Made by a program: the position numbers and the translations under genes
Part shown: positions 31,200 to 43,200 of the stretch, piece by piece
Layout: the number at the start of each line of letters is the position of its first letter
Numbering within the stretch: the stretch's first letter is position 1
The notes under the pieces: model-generated
Database searches by the model: none
The model's input: only the letters and a program-made list of their open reading frames with translations
What the model was told of the DNA's origin: nothing
Assembly: GCF_002994745.2 (NCBI RefSeq)
Contig: NC_037090.1
Location: forward strand, 38,807,001 to 38,871,000
Reading direction: 5' to 3'
Length of the DNA stretch: 64,000 nt
Source: Rosa chinensis
Lineage: Eukaryota > Streptophyta > Magnoliopsida > Rosales > Rosaceae

Positions 31200-32440
31200 T
31201 CTCAATTCTCACTACAGATCTTCACAGAATGAAGTCATCGACATCTCCAGAAGAGCTGGGGGATCTCAACGTCGAGCAAAAGTAGTCCTTCCTGATTGCA
31301 AGACCTCTGGCACCACAACCCGCTACTCTGAATGACCTACGATGCTTTCTTAGGCGTGTTTGTGTTTTGGACAGAGTATTCATATTCCAGGAATACGCAT
31401 ACAATCATTTTGTTTTCGATCTCCTAGAGGATCGAAACAAGGTTTTGAGCGGTGAACCATGGCGGTTCAACCAAGCTCTAGTTGTCCTACAGGAATATGA
31501 CGGCATTACATCTCTACACACTGTCCGACTGAACTCCCTCTATTTTTGGGCTCGTATAACCAATATCCGACCATTGTTTAAGGTACGTGACACCATTGAA
31601 GATGTTGCTTCTGTTACTAGGAAATTCATTGAACTGGATGAAAAACGTTTTGAGAATCTGGGCCAAGTATGAGTTAGGGTTTCACATGAAATCTCTAAGC
31701 ATTTTTTTTTTCTCAAGAAAACCTTAAAGCTAGGCCTAAATGTGGAAACAAGGATTTATTTCTTCTTTGAGAACCTTGTAGGGTAATGCAATTTCTGAAG
31801 GAGATGGTTGTTCTGTGACTGATGGTAGAGTTGTGTTCAGTGGGATGAATAATACTGTTGATAAGAGGCTAGAGATTGCCGGTCCATCTTTCTGTTCACT
31901 ACCAACAAGTTTGTGAACGGTGCTTTCAAGTTTTAAGGCATACAAACCCTAATCTTGCCTTCTGTTAGCGGGGCCTCGTTTGGTTCAAAAGACCATGTAC
32001 ATCGGTGGACGCAAGCCTACTGTGCTGCGTGAAAGAAAAAAAATGCGCTCAAATGCTAGTTGAGAGCATGTGCCTATTGAGAAATTTGCATCGGTTGAAG
32101 AATCTATGATAACCAAATGAGGCAGGCCAACTTCACTAGCCTCCTCTCCAAAGAAGCTGAAAATACTGTTGCCAGAACTGTTTAACAAATCGATGAAGCT
32201 GCCAGAGTTCACTAACAAGTTCTCTACTAAGTCTCTTAGCATGGTCGAGGCTCTAGGAAGCATTTTGGTGCCTAAGGAAGCTGTGCATGAGGAGAAAGCT
32301 TAACCAAAGAACAGAAGGGGAAGGCCACTTCTAAGAACAAAAATCCCCCAAATTAAAAGATGGTAGCTGAAGCACAAACTTTGCCAACATATCTTACAAA
32401 GCCTCTAAGCCCTAGTTTGAAGGGCAAGTACATATTTAAA
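31200..32440 (+). pseudogene. LINE ORF1 (DUF4283-like gag) relic
   Basis: An open stretch at 31367-31672 reads FDLLEDRNKVLSGEPWRFN, then QALVVLQEYDG and LYFWARITNI. This is the DUF4283-type domain found in ORF1 of plant L1 LINEs (pattern F...D...VL.G.PW.F....L.L..Y). Upstream codons from 31231 (MKSSTSPEELGDLNVEQ) belong to the usual N-terminal lead but carry a stop. Later pieces (to about 32340) are broken by stops and frameshifts. A long T-rich run follows at 32439-32468. No zinc knuckle, endonuclease or RT remains. Confidence 0.75.
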
Positions 32441-32755
32441 ATTTTTTTTTTATTTTTTTTTTTTTTTGTAATAAGTGAGCATTGAATGTTTTAACGAATG
32501 ATGCTTTTTCATATATACCACTTTTGATAATTGCCCGTGTATGTTTATGGTAATAGAAATGTATGCAACATGCTACTCTGACTTAAGTTAATTGAGAAAT
32601 TGTTGTGATTTGATTAAAAAATATATCGACCAAAAAGAAAAATGAAATCCAACTCAAAACCAATTGAGAACCGAGACTAGAGCCTTCTGCCTTCCGATCG
32701 ATATCGAACGATACTTCATTTTCTCACAGGTAATCTGCAACTCTCCTAATTCTTA

Positions 32756-33800
32756 TTTAGTAATTGTAAAGGCCCCAAAACGATGGCAAATAAAACCCAA
32801 CTGAGCTCTAATCGGGTCATGGGCCTTGCCCCAGTTCCTTCTCTTTTGCTTTTGATTCTCTCTGGTTTTCCCAAGTAGCTCAAAAGCCCTAAACCTCTCG
32901 AGCCACTTGAGCAGCAACACCCAATCGCCTCAGGTACCATCTTCTCTTTCCCATCTGGGTTTTTCGCTTTTCGTATAATTCTGTGATTTGATCTTTCAAT
33001 TCATGAAATTGAAATTGATGGTGAATTTGCATCAAATTTCGTTTTGGGTATTGAAATTTGCAGATACCGTGATTCTAGTTGTTCATGCTCTTGATTTCTG
33101 GTTCTAATGTATACTTTTAATATCGAAAGTTTCAATCTTGGATCGTTCTCTTCAGACTATGAAGGGTTCCATGTCTGCATTAGAATGATAAATAACCACT
33201 GAGCAATTTGAACTTGATTCTTCATTTGATAAATAAACAACTTTTGATTGTGAAGCTGCTGTTACTAGCCCAAGGGAAAATTTGGGCCAAAATCTGCCAA
33301 GTAGGGGTCTGTTCCTAAGCATTGTTCATTTGTTCATATCAACAGTCAAATGACGCTTTTGTCCAAGCTGTGAGATACAGGCGTAGCATCGACTGCCCAT
33401 CTTTTCTTCTGCTATTTCGTTTCAGAGAGAGAGAGAGTCGAGCAGACAAGGTAGCCTTCGAAAAACCCTACCATCGATCGCTTATTTTGATTCGGGTTCA
33501 AATAGTTTTCCTTTGCTGCGGCTTTATCTTCAAATAGTTTTGAGAGATTTGATTGTGTGGGGAGCGGTGCTCTGTTTGGTTAGTGGCTAAATGAAGGAAT
33601 AGGAAAAATGAAATCTTGATTATGGGTTTTGATTTAATTCTGATGATATGTAGTAGAGGAGACCAAGTTTGCTCCTTTTCCATGATAAACTTGGAGGATT
33701 GAACTCGCTTATTTGCTTTTGGTTGTCGAGCTACCAAACTGGCCTTTAGAATTTTGGGTTTTGATTATTTTGGAATTTTTTAATTCTATGATTGTTACCT
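32756..33800 (+). promoter_or_regulatory. mL41 promoter / 5'UTR exon and long leader introns
   Basis: This is the full-context member of the duplicated pair with 22123-23105. A probable non-coding first exon ends at 32933 (CGCCTCAG before GTACCATC). A second short candidate exon lies near 33426-33450 (between CGTTTCAG and GTAGCC). The plant leader motif AAACCCTA (AAGCCCTAAACC) occurs near 32883-32895, as is common just downstream of the start site of ribosomal and other housekeeping genes. Exon ends are inferred from splice-like sequence only; no transcript evidence. Confidence 0.5.
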
Positions 33801-33879
33801 GAAAAAGGAAATTATATCTTTCATTATTGTAAATTATTACCAATAACAAATCCCGTGGCAAAGTGTGGGTGCCATTCCT

Positions 33880-34102
33880 AGTATATACTGATGCTTCTCT
33901 GCTGTCGGTCGAAACTCCCACTCCCAGTCTCAAGACTCTCCCCGTCTTCCTCTGTCCCGAGCTTGATTCTGCCTTCCAGCCTTCCAGGCTCCAGCCGTGA
34001 GTCCCGGCAGTCCGCCTGAGCCACCTCCTCCGCCACCGAGCCACCTCCACTGCGAGTCTGCGTCTCTGCGACTCCTTCAATCCCTGAGTCTCTGGTAAAC
34101 AC
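33880..34102 (+). other. GC-rich block, possible alternative leader exon
   Basis: A C/T-rich, GC-rich stretch stands out from AT-rich flanks and ends GAGTCTCTG followed by a GTAAAC donor-like site at about 34094. It has no convincing protein. It could be an alternative first exon of the mL41 gene or an inserted element. It lies just beyond the point where the two duplicated copies diverge. Confidence 0.3.
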
Positions 34103-34129
34103 CGTAAACTGATTAGTGGTTACCCATGC

Positions 34130-34530
34130 TGAATTGCTGATGATGTTTGATAATTGGGAATGGGTTGTCCAGATTCGTGATCTTTGGTGTTTAGGGTGAG
34201 GTCCAAACTTGATGATGTTTAATAATTGGGAATGGCCACGGGTTGTCCAGATTCGTGAATCGTGATGTTTGGTGTTTAGGGTGAGGTCGAAACTTGGTGA
34301 TGTTTGGTGTTTAGGGAATGGGTTGTCCAGATTCGTTTGCTTATCGTGTTTGATTCAATTGATTGTTTGGTGATGATGTTTAAACTTGGTGATGTTTGGT
34401 GTTTAGGGAATGGGTTGTCCACTTGTCCAGATTCGTTTGCTTATCATGTTTGGTGATGATGTTTGGTGTTTAGGGAATGGGTTGTCCACTTGTCCAGATT
34501 CGTTTGCTTATCATGTTTGGTGATGATGTT
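34130..34530. repeat. Degenerate minisatellite, units of about 75-100 bp
   Basis: Five or six imperfect units share GATGTTTGGTGTTTAGGG, then AATGGGTTGTCC and CAGATTCGTTTGC. Later units carry an extra ACTTGTCC insertion and are closest to each other, as expected for array growth by unequal exchange at one end. The TTTAGGG inside each unit equals the plant telomere heptamer, but it occurs once per unit and never in tandem, so I take that as chance. It lies in the leader/intron region of the mL41 gene. Confidence 0.85.
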
Positions 34531-35290
34531 TAAACTTTATGATCTTTTTTTTTTTTTTTTTTTTGGCAAGGGTTGTTGATGATGTTCATCATGTTTGATT
34601 TCATTTTGCTTAGGCCATTTAATGAGCCTCCCAGTTGTGCGCAAAATTTTTGTATGGATACAATTATCCCAACCCTCCGAGAATTCCTGGCTATGTCCCT
34701 GCTTGTTAAATGTGTAATCTTTTGCTGAATTTTTGTTAGAGGGAAGGCCGAGCCATTGGTACGTTAGTCTGTTAGTTTTTGGTTCTCTGTCGCTTGTTTA
34801 TGTTTAATTGTGAATAGAATTTTCTAGGAAGATTCATTGCTTCCCTTCGCTTCGTCTAATTGCATTTGTCAATGGCCAGCAGTGCTGATTACTATCGACC
34901 ACTGCCAACAGTTTTTCCGTTGTTATTACTACCAATCATCATTATCGTTTCCCATTTGTGTCTTTGGCTCCTAGGTTTAACCTATACATCTGTAATTGAA
35001 CTATCGCGTGCTTGGTGTTATTCTAGTTTCAGTTAAACAATTACCGGTCATACAAGATTCTGTTTCTTTAGGGTCAGTTTTTTGATAGATTACTAGGAGT
35101 GAATCAGTATTTTGAGGGGTCAAGTTGTAAGTCAATTTGTATTTGATGAGGCAGTAGCTGCTTGGATAGAAAAGATTTACTTTCCTTAGAATTTTCTTTC
35201 AAATTCTGGGATTTTTATATATAAATTTGCTTTAATCATATTTGTTAACTATGATATAGTCTAATTTATTTTGAGGAAAAGCCAGAGAAA

Positions 35291-35838
35291 ATGCCACTGG
35301 GGCTAATAATGGGGCTAGGAAGGGCATTTCGTCGAAAGCGAACGGCATCCCTTGACATTCTTTCCCCCAAACGAGCCCCAAGGAACTTTTACAAGGGGAA
35401 GAACTGCAAGCCCACTGGTTTCCACACCCGAAAAGGTTTGCTATCTTTCCATTTTGACAATGCTCTCATTTACTTTTCCAAGGATACATGTTTACCACTT
35501 GACATGTTTCCTAAATTGCTCAAAATTTTGCAGGTGGATATGTTGTGGTGCAGGACAAACTACCCAACTATGTAGTCCCTGATTTAGCTGACTTCAAGGT
35601 GGGTATATTTCTTTCCTTTTTTTTTTCTGAATCATATTTGGTGTGTGCATTCTGTTATCCATAAATTAGACCTTGATGCAATCTGTAGCACTGCTAAAAC
35701 CCACTACTCCTGAATCATACAAGTACATACATGGTCGTTGTAAATCACTTTTTCCTTTGTTGCATGCAGCTCAAACCATATGTATCTCAGTGCCCCAAAG
35801 AGGTCAAGACTGCAGAGTCAGACGAATCAACTAAATAG
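35291..35838 (+). CDS. MRPL41: Mitochondrial large-subunit ribosomal protein mL41, 3 coding exons
   Basis: Exons 35291-35435, 35534-35598 and 35770-35838 join in phase to 92 aa. The protein opens MPLGLIMGLGRAFRRKRTAS, then KRAPRNFYKGKNCKPTGFH and GYVVVQDKLPNYVVPDL, ending KPYVSQCPKEVK plus a short acidic tail. This is the MRP-L27 (PF09809) family, now called mL41, of the mitochondrial ribosome large subunit. The positively charged N-terminus fits mitochondrial import. Both introns are short (98 and 171 bp) with GT-AG ends. The start sits about 21 bp after a likely acceptor (TTTTGAG), so at least one non-coding exon precedes it. Confidence 0.93.
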
Positions 35839-36365
35839 GCAAATGAGTGGCAATTATCTGATCTTTCCTTTATTGTTGTAATAGAAAATTAAGCTAGTCA
35901 TATTCATGGATTTTGTTTTAGTTTAGTTTTTTTTTTTTTTTTATCTTAACTGTACAAGATTAGTGGGTCTGATCAATGTAGACGTTCTTGCTTGGAGGTG
36001 TGAGCCTCGAGACTTTTCAAGTAATAAGCTTCCTTGGTTTAAGCATTGCTTGATATTTATTCAATTAGAAGATAACCGGACTCATTTGTACTGTAAAATG
36101 CTTGGTGTTTCTTTAGGAAATCCCTGATAGTCAGATAGTTCTGAATATTCAAAAAACTTCAGGACTGCTATAGTTCACTATTCCCTTCTGGTCGTGCTTG
36201 AAGCCATGTTTCTTTTGAGAAAGTATAAATTTGAGGAAAGGAATATAAAAAAAGAAAGCCTACGGACTATGATAGTCAACTTTTTGGTGTTGCTAGGTTC
36301 CGAAAATGGTGGTTTGGCATTGCATATGAGATTTTGTTTTCATGTCCTGATAACCCTTGAGCATA

Positions 36366-36992
36366 GATTCAAATTTGCTCACCACTTTTATTTTGTGGTG
36401 ATATCACCACTCTATTAAAACTTGCTATGTCATATAAAATTAAGAAAAATTCTTAGGTTCACCCCTATGGTGAATGAGCATATTCACCCCATTGTTGATT
36501 AAAGCATAATAACTTTATAATTTTCTAATCCAACCATTCATGTTGTATAATATAATACAAAGATTAGCTTTGTAAAAAATCAATTAAATTGAAGACTTTT
36601 TAGTTATTCATTTCTATGAAATACATGGACGGTTCATCATAATAGTAGTAAGTGTTGTTAGAACCATCCATTTGTTTGATTCAATTAGATAATTAAACGA
36701 TTTCTAATTCGATTGATTTTTTATAGAGATGATCTTTAAAGGCTAATTTAAGATATAGACCGTTGGATTATAAATTTATTAAATAAAAGTATGTTAATCG
36801 ACAATAGGGATGAATATGCTCATTCACCCTAGGGGTGAACTTAAGAATTGTTCTAAAATTAATTAAACACTTAAAATATAATTTTTTAATAAAACATCAT
36901 GATTAACTATAATTGTGTTTTATAACACATGACAATTTTGTATTGAGTGGTGGTATCACCACCAAAGTATTGGTGGTGAGCAAATTTGAATC
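36366..36992. mobile_element. Outer foldback MITE, split by a second MITE
   Basis: The left end GATTCAAATTTGCTCACCAC (36366-36385) is the reverse complement of GTGGTGAGCAAATTTGAATC near 36973-36992. The homology continues inward as GTGGTGATATCACCACT against AGTGGTGGTATCACCAC. The arms are separated by a complete second MITE at 36444-36853. Without the insert and one target copy the outer element is about 210 bp. I could not identify its target-site duplication. Confidence 0.8.
36444..36853. mobile_element. 410-bp foldback MITE (MULE type) nested in the outer MITE
   Basis: The ends are GAAAAATTCTTAGGTTCACC and the complement of GGTGAACTTAAGAATTGTTC, flanked by an exact 9-bp duplication TAAAATTAA (36435-36443 and 36854-36862). 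The arms continue inward with ATGGTGAATGAGCATATTCA against TGAATATGCTCATTCACCCT. A 9-bp duplication again points to a Mutator-like family, with ends unrelated to the 329-bp MITEs. Confidence 0.92.
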
Positions 36993-37237
36993 CGAATTTT
37001 ACTCATACTACAAGGAGTGTGAATAACACCACTGACAATTAAATGCCTGGAAAGCTTTGATCTATATTTATTTTTGGGTTCTATTTGAAGGAAAGAGAGT
37101 CCACACAGTCCTCCCCAACTACAACAAACATTCAATCGAAAAACAAAAATAAATACAAGAACTTACACATTCATTTTAAAATTCAACTATTTACAGTTGT
37201 TTGGGGAAATAGAGGAATGGGGTTAAAGAGGGAAACT

Positions 37238-39003
37238 TCAGCGCTTTTGTGCTTTCCTCCGCCTAGACTGTGTCTTCTGCCATTTCTTTTTCGGAACTAG
37301 TTTGCTCTTCGGTTTCAGCTTCAACTCAGGCGAGAACTTATAATTTGGATCTCTCATGCGCGCTTGTATATCCTTGAAGAACTGCATATTTAATTTCTTA
37401 GGCCCCCCATGCCTCAGCTCTGCATATTCTGGTCCTGAAACTATATTTTCAAATGCTCCTATTAGAATATCTAGGTCACTCATGACTTCCCATACATTAA
37501 CATATCTCCCGTCTGGCCCTTTCTTCAACTTTTTCAATGCATTCTCAACTGCAATTTTCCTGGCTTGCTTTCCAGGTGAAAGCTCCTCTGGTTCTTGTTC
37601 TGCTTTTAATAATTCTGAGATTGTCCGGTACTTTGATGTTTCCTCAAATTCAAACAGCTTATCTATGTATTTGTCACTACTTTCATTTGGGTAGGCTTCA
37701 GTAGGAATATCATCATCATCATCACCTTCACTACCAGTCCACAGGGACTTCTCCTCATCACTTCCAGACCAAACACTTCTCAACTCATCACTATCATCGG
37801 CATCGATCAGGTCAGAGTGCTCCCTTGCCTGCTGTTTAGCTTTTTGGATCTCTTCTTCCAGATGACTCTTTTTATCCTTTCCATCATCTTTCTCATCTTC
37901 ACTACCTGTCCATAAACAATCGTCTTCCTTAATTTCTTTCTTCCAGGCTTTCCTGAAATCCTTGTCACCAGGTTTTCCATTGCCAAAAAGATCATAATAT
38001 TTACGATCACCACGAGCATATGATCGTGAAGCTACAACATGCAACAGTCACAGGTATCAGGCACATAAAGTCAAATGCATGTCGTATAAAGTTATCTCTT
38101 AAAATTTATTTATAGTTTTCAGCCAAGGAAGCTAAATTTTTTTCTTCAGCAAGGCACTTGGAGAAAAGCCCTACATATAGTTCAAAATTCCAACTACTTT
38201 TACAATAATTAAAATCCATCTGATCATGAAAGAAAATAATAGTTATAATTAATAGTTAAATTCATTAATAGTTATAATGAAACTAGAAATCTTGCTTTCA
38301 TTGTTTCCTTATAAACAACTCAGGCTAATGGAATGAGTTGTCAAGCTAAAGGTCTGCCGATGACAGCAATCCGAAGTGCACACACTCAAGGAAGCCCAGC
38401 AAAAAAGATCAATTGTAAATCCAACAGCCCTTTTTTTGTATTGGAGACAGATCGAATCCATACAAAGAAGTTGACATGGAAATTTGACGGTTTTATGCAA
38501 TATACTAAATATGAGAGGGAGCAAAACAGAAGGAAAAGAAGAAGAAGAAGACACTGACAGATAAGACCTTTTTGTAGATATATATACTGCATAGTTTTAC
38601 CATGAATATGTATATCCAAATCAAAAACCAAATACTTTTAAACACATACAATATATATGTATTAACTTTGGAGTGTGGATCAACTTGTTGGGAGTTGTAC
38701 AGGTGACACAAATAAGCATAGCATTGGTTTCAAGAAATGGAAGCTAACCTTGAAAACTTGGAGACAACCCACAGGGACCTGTTGAAGTTGTTAAAGCAGA
38801 ATCAGATGGGTATTCTAATCTGAAAGAGGAAACAGAGAGAAACAGTTACTTGAGAAGTTAAAAGGATTAAGCAACGACAATCTATAATTGGAAAAGACCC
38901 AGTGTGACCTTGGAAGCAGCAGTGAAGGCTGCATTTGGGGTTTTGGGAGTTTGCAAAGACAAGAAGAATTGAGGGAAATAAAGGAACGGAGCCTCCGAGC
39001 CAT
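37238..39003 (-). CDS. Organelle-targeted acidic protein of unknown function, 3 exons
   Basis: Exons (minus strand) 39003-38850, 38814-38749 and 38031-37238 join in phase to 337 aa. The N-terminus MARRLRSFISLNSSCLCK is rich in Arg, Ser and Leu with few acids, like a mitochondrial or plastid transit peptide. The mature part starts around SRSYARGDRKYYDLFGNGK. It carries three copies of W-[ST]-G-S-[ED] (Trp114, 161, 171) in acidic, Lys-rich linkers. The C-terminal half is more conserved-looking (LDILIGAFENI, PKKLNMQFFKDIQARMRDP) and ends in a strongly basic KKKWQK...RRRKAQKR tail. I do not recognise a named family. The frame is also open upstream to an ATG at 39120; I prefer 39003 because it starts the transit-like segment. 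Confidence 0.85.
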
Positions 39004-40077
39004 TCGCTTTCTGAAAATTGCAGATCTGATGACGATGGAGAACTGGAGAGGGCGGTAGCAAGTGCAAGGAAGCAACGTGGTGGTCTGGAGGAAGGAACAA
39101 GAGAATTCGATAAGCAACAATTTCTGAGAGCTATACGGGAAACAACGATAGAGGTTTAGGGGCGTGTTTTTTCTTTTTCGATTACAAAGTGATGTTTAGG
39201 GGGGTTAGGAACCCCTGGCCGGTTAGATAACCCGCTTTGCTGCGGTTTTTTTTTGTTCGGGAAGTTATGTTTTACAATCCACATTTTTTTTGTAATTTAA
39301 ATTTTAACTTTTTATGAGAAAATAGAGAGTGTAAATTACAAATTAGAGAGTGCGGATTTCACTGCTTTTGTTATTGATGGAACTATACTGAATAGATAAA
39401 CGATATTGTCCAAAAGTCTAGACCTATTTGACTCTTCATATGGAAACCTCCAAATTCTGGATGGATAGTGCTACTTATTAGAAGTAGATAAAGAATTTAG
39501 GCATCAAGTAATTGTTTTACAATAAGTGGTATCATGTGAAACAAATAAAGAGTGTATAAAAATCATATATGTAAAGCCTTAATAAAATTGATAAAACTAA
39601 AATAAAAGAATCATCAAAGTGAGTTATTCCAACTAGTTGTACTCCGTCTCTCTGACATTTTTCATTTAGTGGCCGCCTAGTGAGTACTATTGGCGAACTA
39701 GTAGTGGTCGTCTGATGAGTGCTACTAGTGACATGATCCTAGTGGCCGTCTGGTGAGTGCTACTAGTGACATGATCCTAATAGCCGTCTGGTGAGAGGTA
39801 CATTGAAGTATTAGTCATTCAATTTGTGTTATTGATTCCCGATTTAAAACAAATTATCTTTAGGAGCGGTATTGAGTTTGTATCGTAATATGATTGAGAT
39901 CCAAGGGCTGTGATCCATTAAGTTTCTAGTTGGAAGTCGGTTGTTATTATGAGAAGCAGGTCAGCTTGGGAAGATTGAGGTTGGATTATGATAAATGATA
40001 CAGGTACATCGTAGAACACTAACACCAACAGTCTAGCATCTAGCCACCTTACATGGGAAATTCAACTATACAATAGT
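39004..40077. other. Intergenic region between two minus-strand genes
   Basis: Contains the promoter of the acidic-protein gene (39004 onward) and the 3' flank of AAR2. Apart from the small tandem array at 39668-39796 it shows only AT-rich DNA with no supported coding sequence. Confidence 0.4.
39668..39796. repeat. About 3-4 tandem units of about 40 bp
   Basis: Units share GTGGCCGTCTGGTGAGTGCT and ACTAGTGACATGATCCTA. The central two are nearly identical; the first and last are degraded. It lies in intergenic DNA between the acidic-protein gene and the AAR2 gene. No function is apparent. Confidence 0.8.
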
Positions 40078-40197
40078 TTACTGATTATACCAATCAAGTT
40101 GGTTACGTAAAATTGTGTCACAGTAAAGTCTGAAGCCTAAACCTAATGAGGCTTCACTCAAACTTGGGTCATCCAGCATCTGAACAACAGGGGCAAA
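40078..40197 (-). other. Duplicated terminal exon of AAR2 (alternative 3' exon candidate)
   Basis: About 83 bp downstream of the terminal exon of the AAR2 model lies a second copy. An acceptor (CACTCGCAG) precedes TTTGCCCCTGTTGTTCAGATG, in frame FAPVVQMLDDPS, against FAPVVVMLDDPS in the upstream copy. After SLSEA it diverges and stays open to a TAA at 40078-40080, giving a 39-residue tail instead of 19. Either acceptor keeps phase with the donor at 40366. It could be used as an alternative exon or be a dead duplicate; the sequence cannot decide. Confidence 0.65.
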
Positions 40198-40220
40198 CTG
40201 CGAGTGTTGAATGTTAACAT

Positions 40221-43200
40221 TTAGAATCTTGGTACTTCAGTCGAACTTGGGTCATCCAACATCACAACAACAGGAGCAAACTGCAAATTCTGACGTCAGG
40301 GACTGAAAGAGGAAGAAATGGGAAAATGCACATAGATTTTAACTTTAATACAAACGAACGCTGACCTCATCATCCTCTTCAAAATGTATCCCATCAACTG
40401 CACTGTTCTGCTCGAATTGCCATCCAAAATTGCTTTCCAGCAACGCCTTGAGTTTCCTTGTCTTTCAGAATAAGAGCAAAGTATTTAGTCAAATAGAGAC
40501 GAGCACTTAAAATAACACAAATTTGAAGTCACTCTCATCAAATAAATCTCAACAGAGGACCAAGTTTGATATTATGCAGCATGCCATATGAAGCCACTCA
40601 GTTCGTGCTCTTCATGATGAAAGAACCAACTGATTATACAAAGAAAAGAAAGGGAAAAAAAAAAAATGACTGGCTGAAAAATATTGAGAATCTGAGACCA
40701 CATGGAAGCACAAAGATGAGCAATCATAATCTCTAAACCAAATACAAAACATGAGACTTAACAAGTAGTTCTCATGCACATAACAATGGCATTGCCATAC
40801 GAACAAACTGTTGCAGTAGCAATCAAGTCAGGGTATATATAAAAGGGAGGAAGATATGCAAACAAACCACACTAATTTCAAATGTCCAGACAGTTCCCCT
40901 GCTGATGCATGATAGAGAAAAATATAAAAGGGAGGAAGAGAAGAATAAGTGATGGAAAGGATAATGCCAGGATTGGTAGAACAAGGGGTGAAGAAAATAA
41001 CAACGCGAAGCTCAGTAAGATACAGTGCCCCAAAAGCACACCTATGTAATAAGACCACAATATAATAAAATCACTTCTGTAGGCAAAAACTGAACTACCT
41101 TATAATCATCTTACACCATATGTTCAAATCCAGAAACAAACGATTCTGTGTGAGTGAATATGCTTATCATGACAGATCGAATGACAATTGAAATTTTGAA
41201 TAAACTATAAGCTGAAAACAAGGTCATAGATTAATAACAAGAGAATCCGTATCTCCTTTTTTGCCGGAGAGAATAAAATTTTCACGAAAAACCCAAGCTT
41301 TGAGTGCATACCCATGACAGAAGATCTCCGTCAACAATTGAGGCATCTTGCAGCAGTAAAAAGAATTCCTGCAATCCCATTCATAAGTTAGTCATTAGGT
41401 TGTAATACTTCAAAACTTCCTTACCGGACATGGCTACATAATGCATTTTTGTTTATTTTATTTCTCTTTAGAAAAATGAACCAAATGGTAGCAAAGTTGA
41501 CAGATAAAACTGAATCAACTTGATAGATATACCAACTGTAGGCGTAATAGTTAAAAAGAATGACAACAGCAGAACCAAGCACAAAAACGATGAAGTGACC
41601 TCATTACCTTAAAAAGATGATACAAAAAGCTGTCAGCAGAGAACCATGAATCATCTAACAAGGCTGATGCACCAATTGCATCTGTGCAATCTTTCTTAAG
41701 CGCATGTTTCAGTTGATAGTAGATGACTTTAATGAACTGTGATATTTCCATCAAAAGCTAATTATGAGAGCGCATAAAGAAGGGGTAGGATGAAAGCTAA
41801 TTCTGTTATGTGTAGTTTACAGGAATTAAAATGAGATGAAATTAAAACTTCCACAACATGCTATCTTATCTGGAAGCAACAAAAAATTATAATGTTTTAT
41901 TTTACTTTTACAAGAAAAGAAAAGATTTGATAAGAAAATATATGAGAATAGCGAACTCCTACTAAAAAACATGTGGAACCATAATCTACCAACTGCTAAA
42001 AACATCACAAGAACTGCGATAATGCATCACTAACTACAAAATATTGTCCCCTCTCCTTCGTAAGAACTTCTGTGGTAATGCGTCACTAAGTACTATATTG
42101 TCCACTTTCCTTAATCCTTATGCCCTCCCCTACAGAAACTTAACTTATAAACTACACTAAGTCCCATTCCACGTCAAAATGTATCATGCAATCCCAACCT
42201 TTTTGTTTCTTTGTCCTTGCCTCGCCAACAACTTCGTCAGTTATCAGTACTTTAGGACAGTTAAATTGTCTTTCTGCAATCGTGTATCTCCTAATCTTAA
42301 TTCAGAAGGGCAACACCATCAGCAACATTATATATGCACAAGAAATCTAACTTATGGCCTCAAATCATTAGCACGCTCCAAATCTTTTCATACGAGGCAG
42401 ATAGTGGTCCAATTTGTATTATTACATTTATCACCATTCTTTTGAAACCAACTGACTTCCATCCTGTTCATGATATCCCAGTTGTTGAACAAATTCAGTG
42501 AGAAACCAATAGGCCCAAAAGCTTTAGCTTCAATTTATGCCTTCCAAAAAAAAGAGTCCGCTTGTCCACTCCAAACGACTTCTCGGCCTACCCCCATGGA
42601 TATGGCTCCAATCCACAACCTCCACCCTATGCTTGATATTGTATCATAAGTTTTGGGGGAAAAAAAAAACTATCATTTTTATTGAATCAACCTTTCCACC
42701 ACCAAAAACTTCACCTATCTCAAACCTATTCATTGTGCCTGGTCTTGTTTAAAATGCTACCCAGTGAGACAAGGTGGCTGCCATTTCTGTCAGATCTTTT
42801 CATGAAATGTACCAGAGAAAAACTTAACGTAATTGAGCATATAAAAGAAAATAAATAAAACGAGTAGAGAAACTGAAAAGGTAGAATGTATTCCCAACGA
42901 TGCTAAAATCAATCCAGCCAGATGAGAATTTTCTAATGACATCCCAAAAAAGGAGACACCTCTGTAGATTACCTTTACAAATAGCCGACTCCTTGTATGG
43001 AAAGGCTGCATTAAAGATATAACAGAATTGTCAGATACTTAAACCTAGAAGTCATCATGTGAACCTGGTTAGATATAATGTAGTGTATTGAATCCATATG
43101 ATATAAGAATCAGCAGGGAAAATTATGCTAGTCTCAGAACACTTCTTTCTTTTTTCAGTTAAACAATATCTGCGAATAACATTGGTACGCATGTATAATT

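Noticed and set aside
34130..34530. Telomere-like TTTAGGG motifs
   Set aside because: They occur once per minisatellite unit and are never in tandem, so they are not interstitial telomere repeats.
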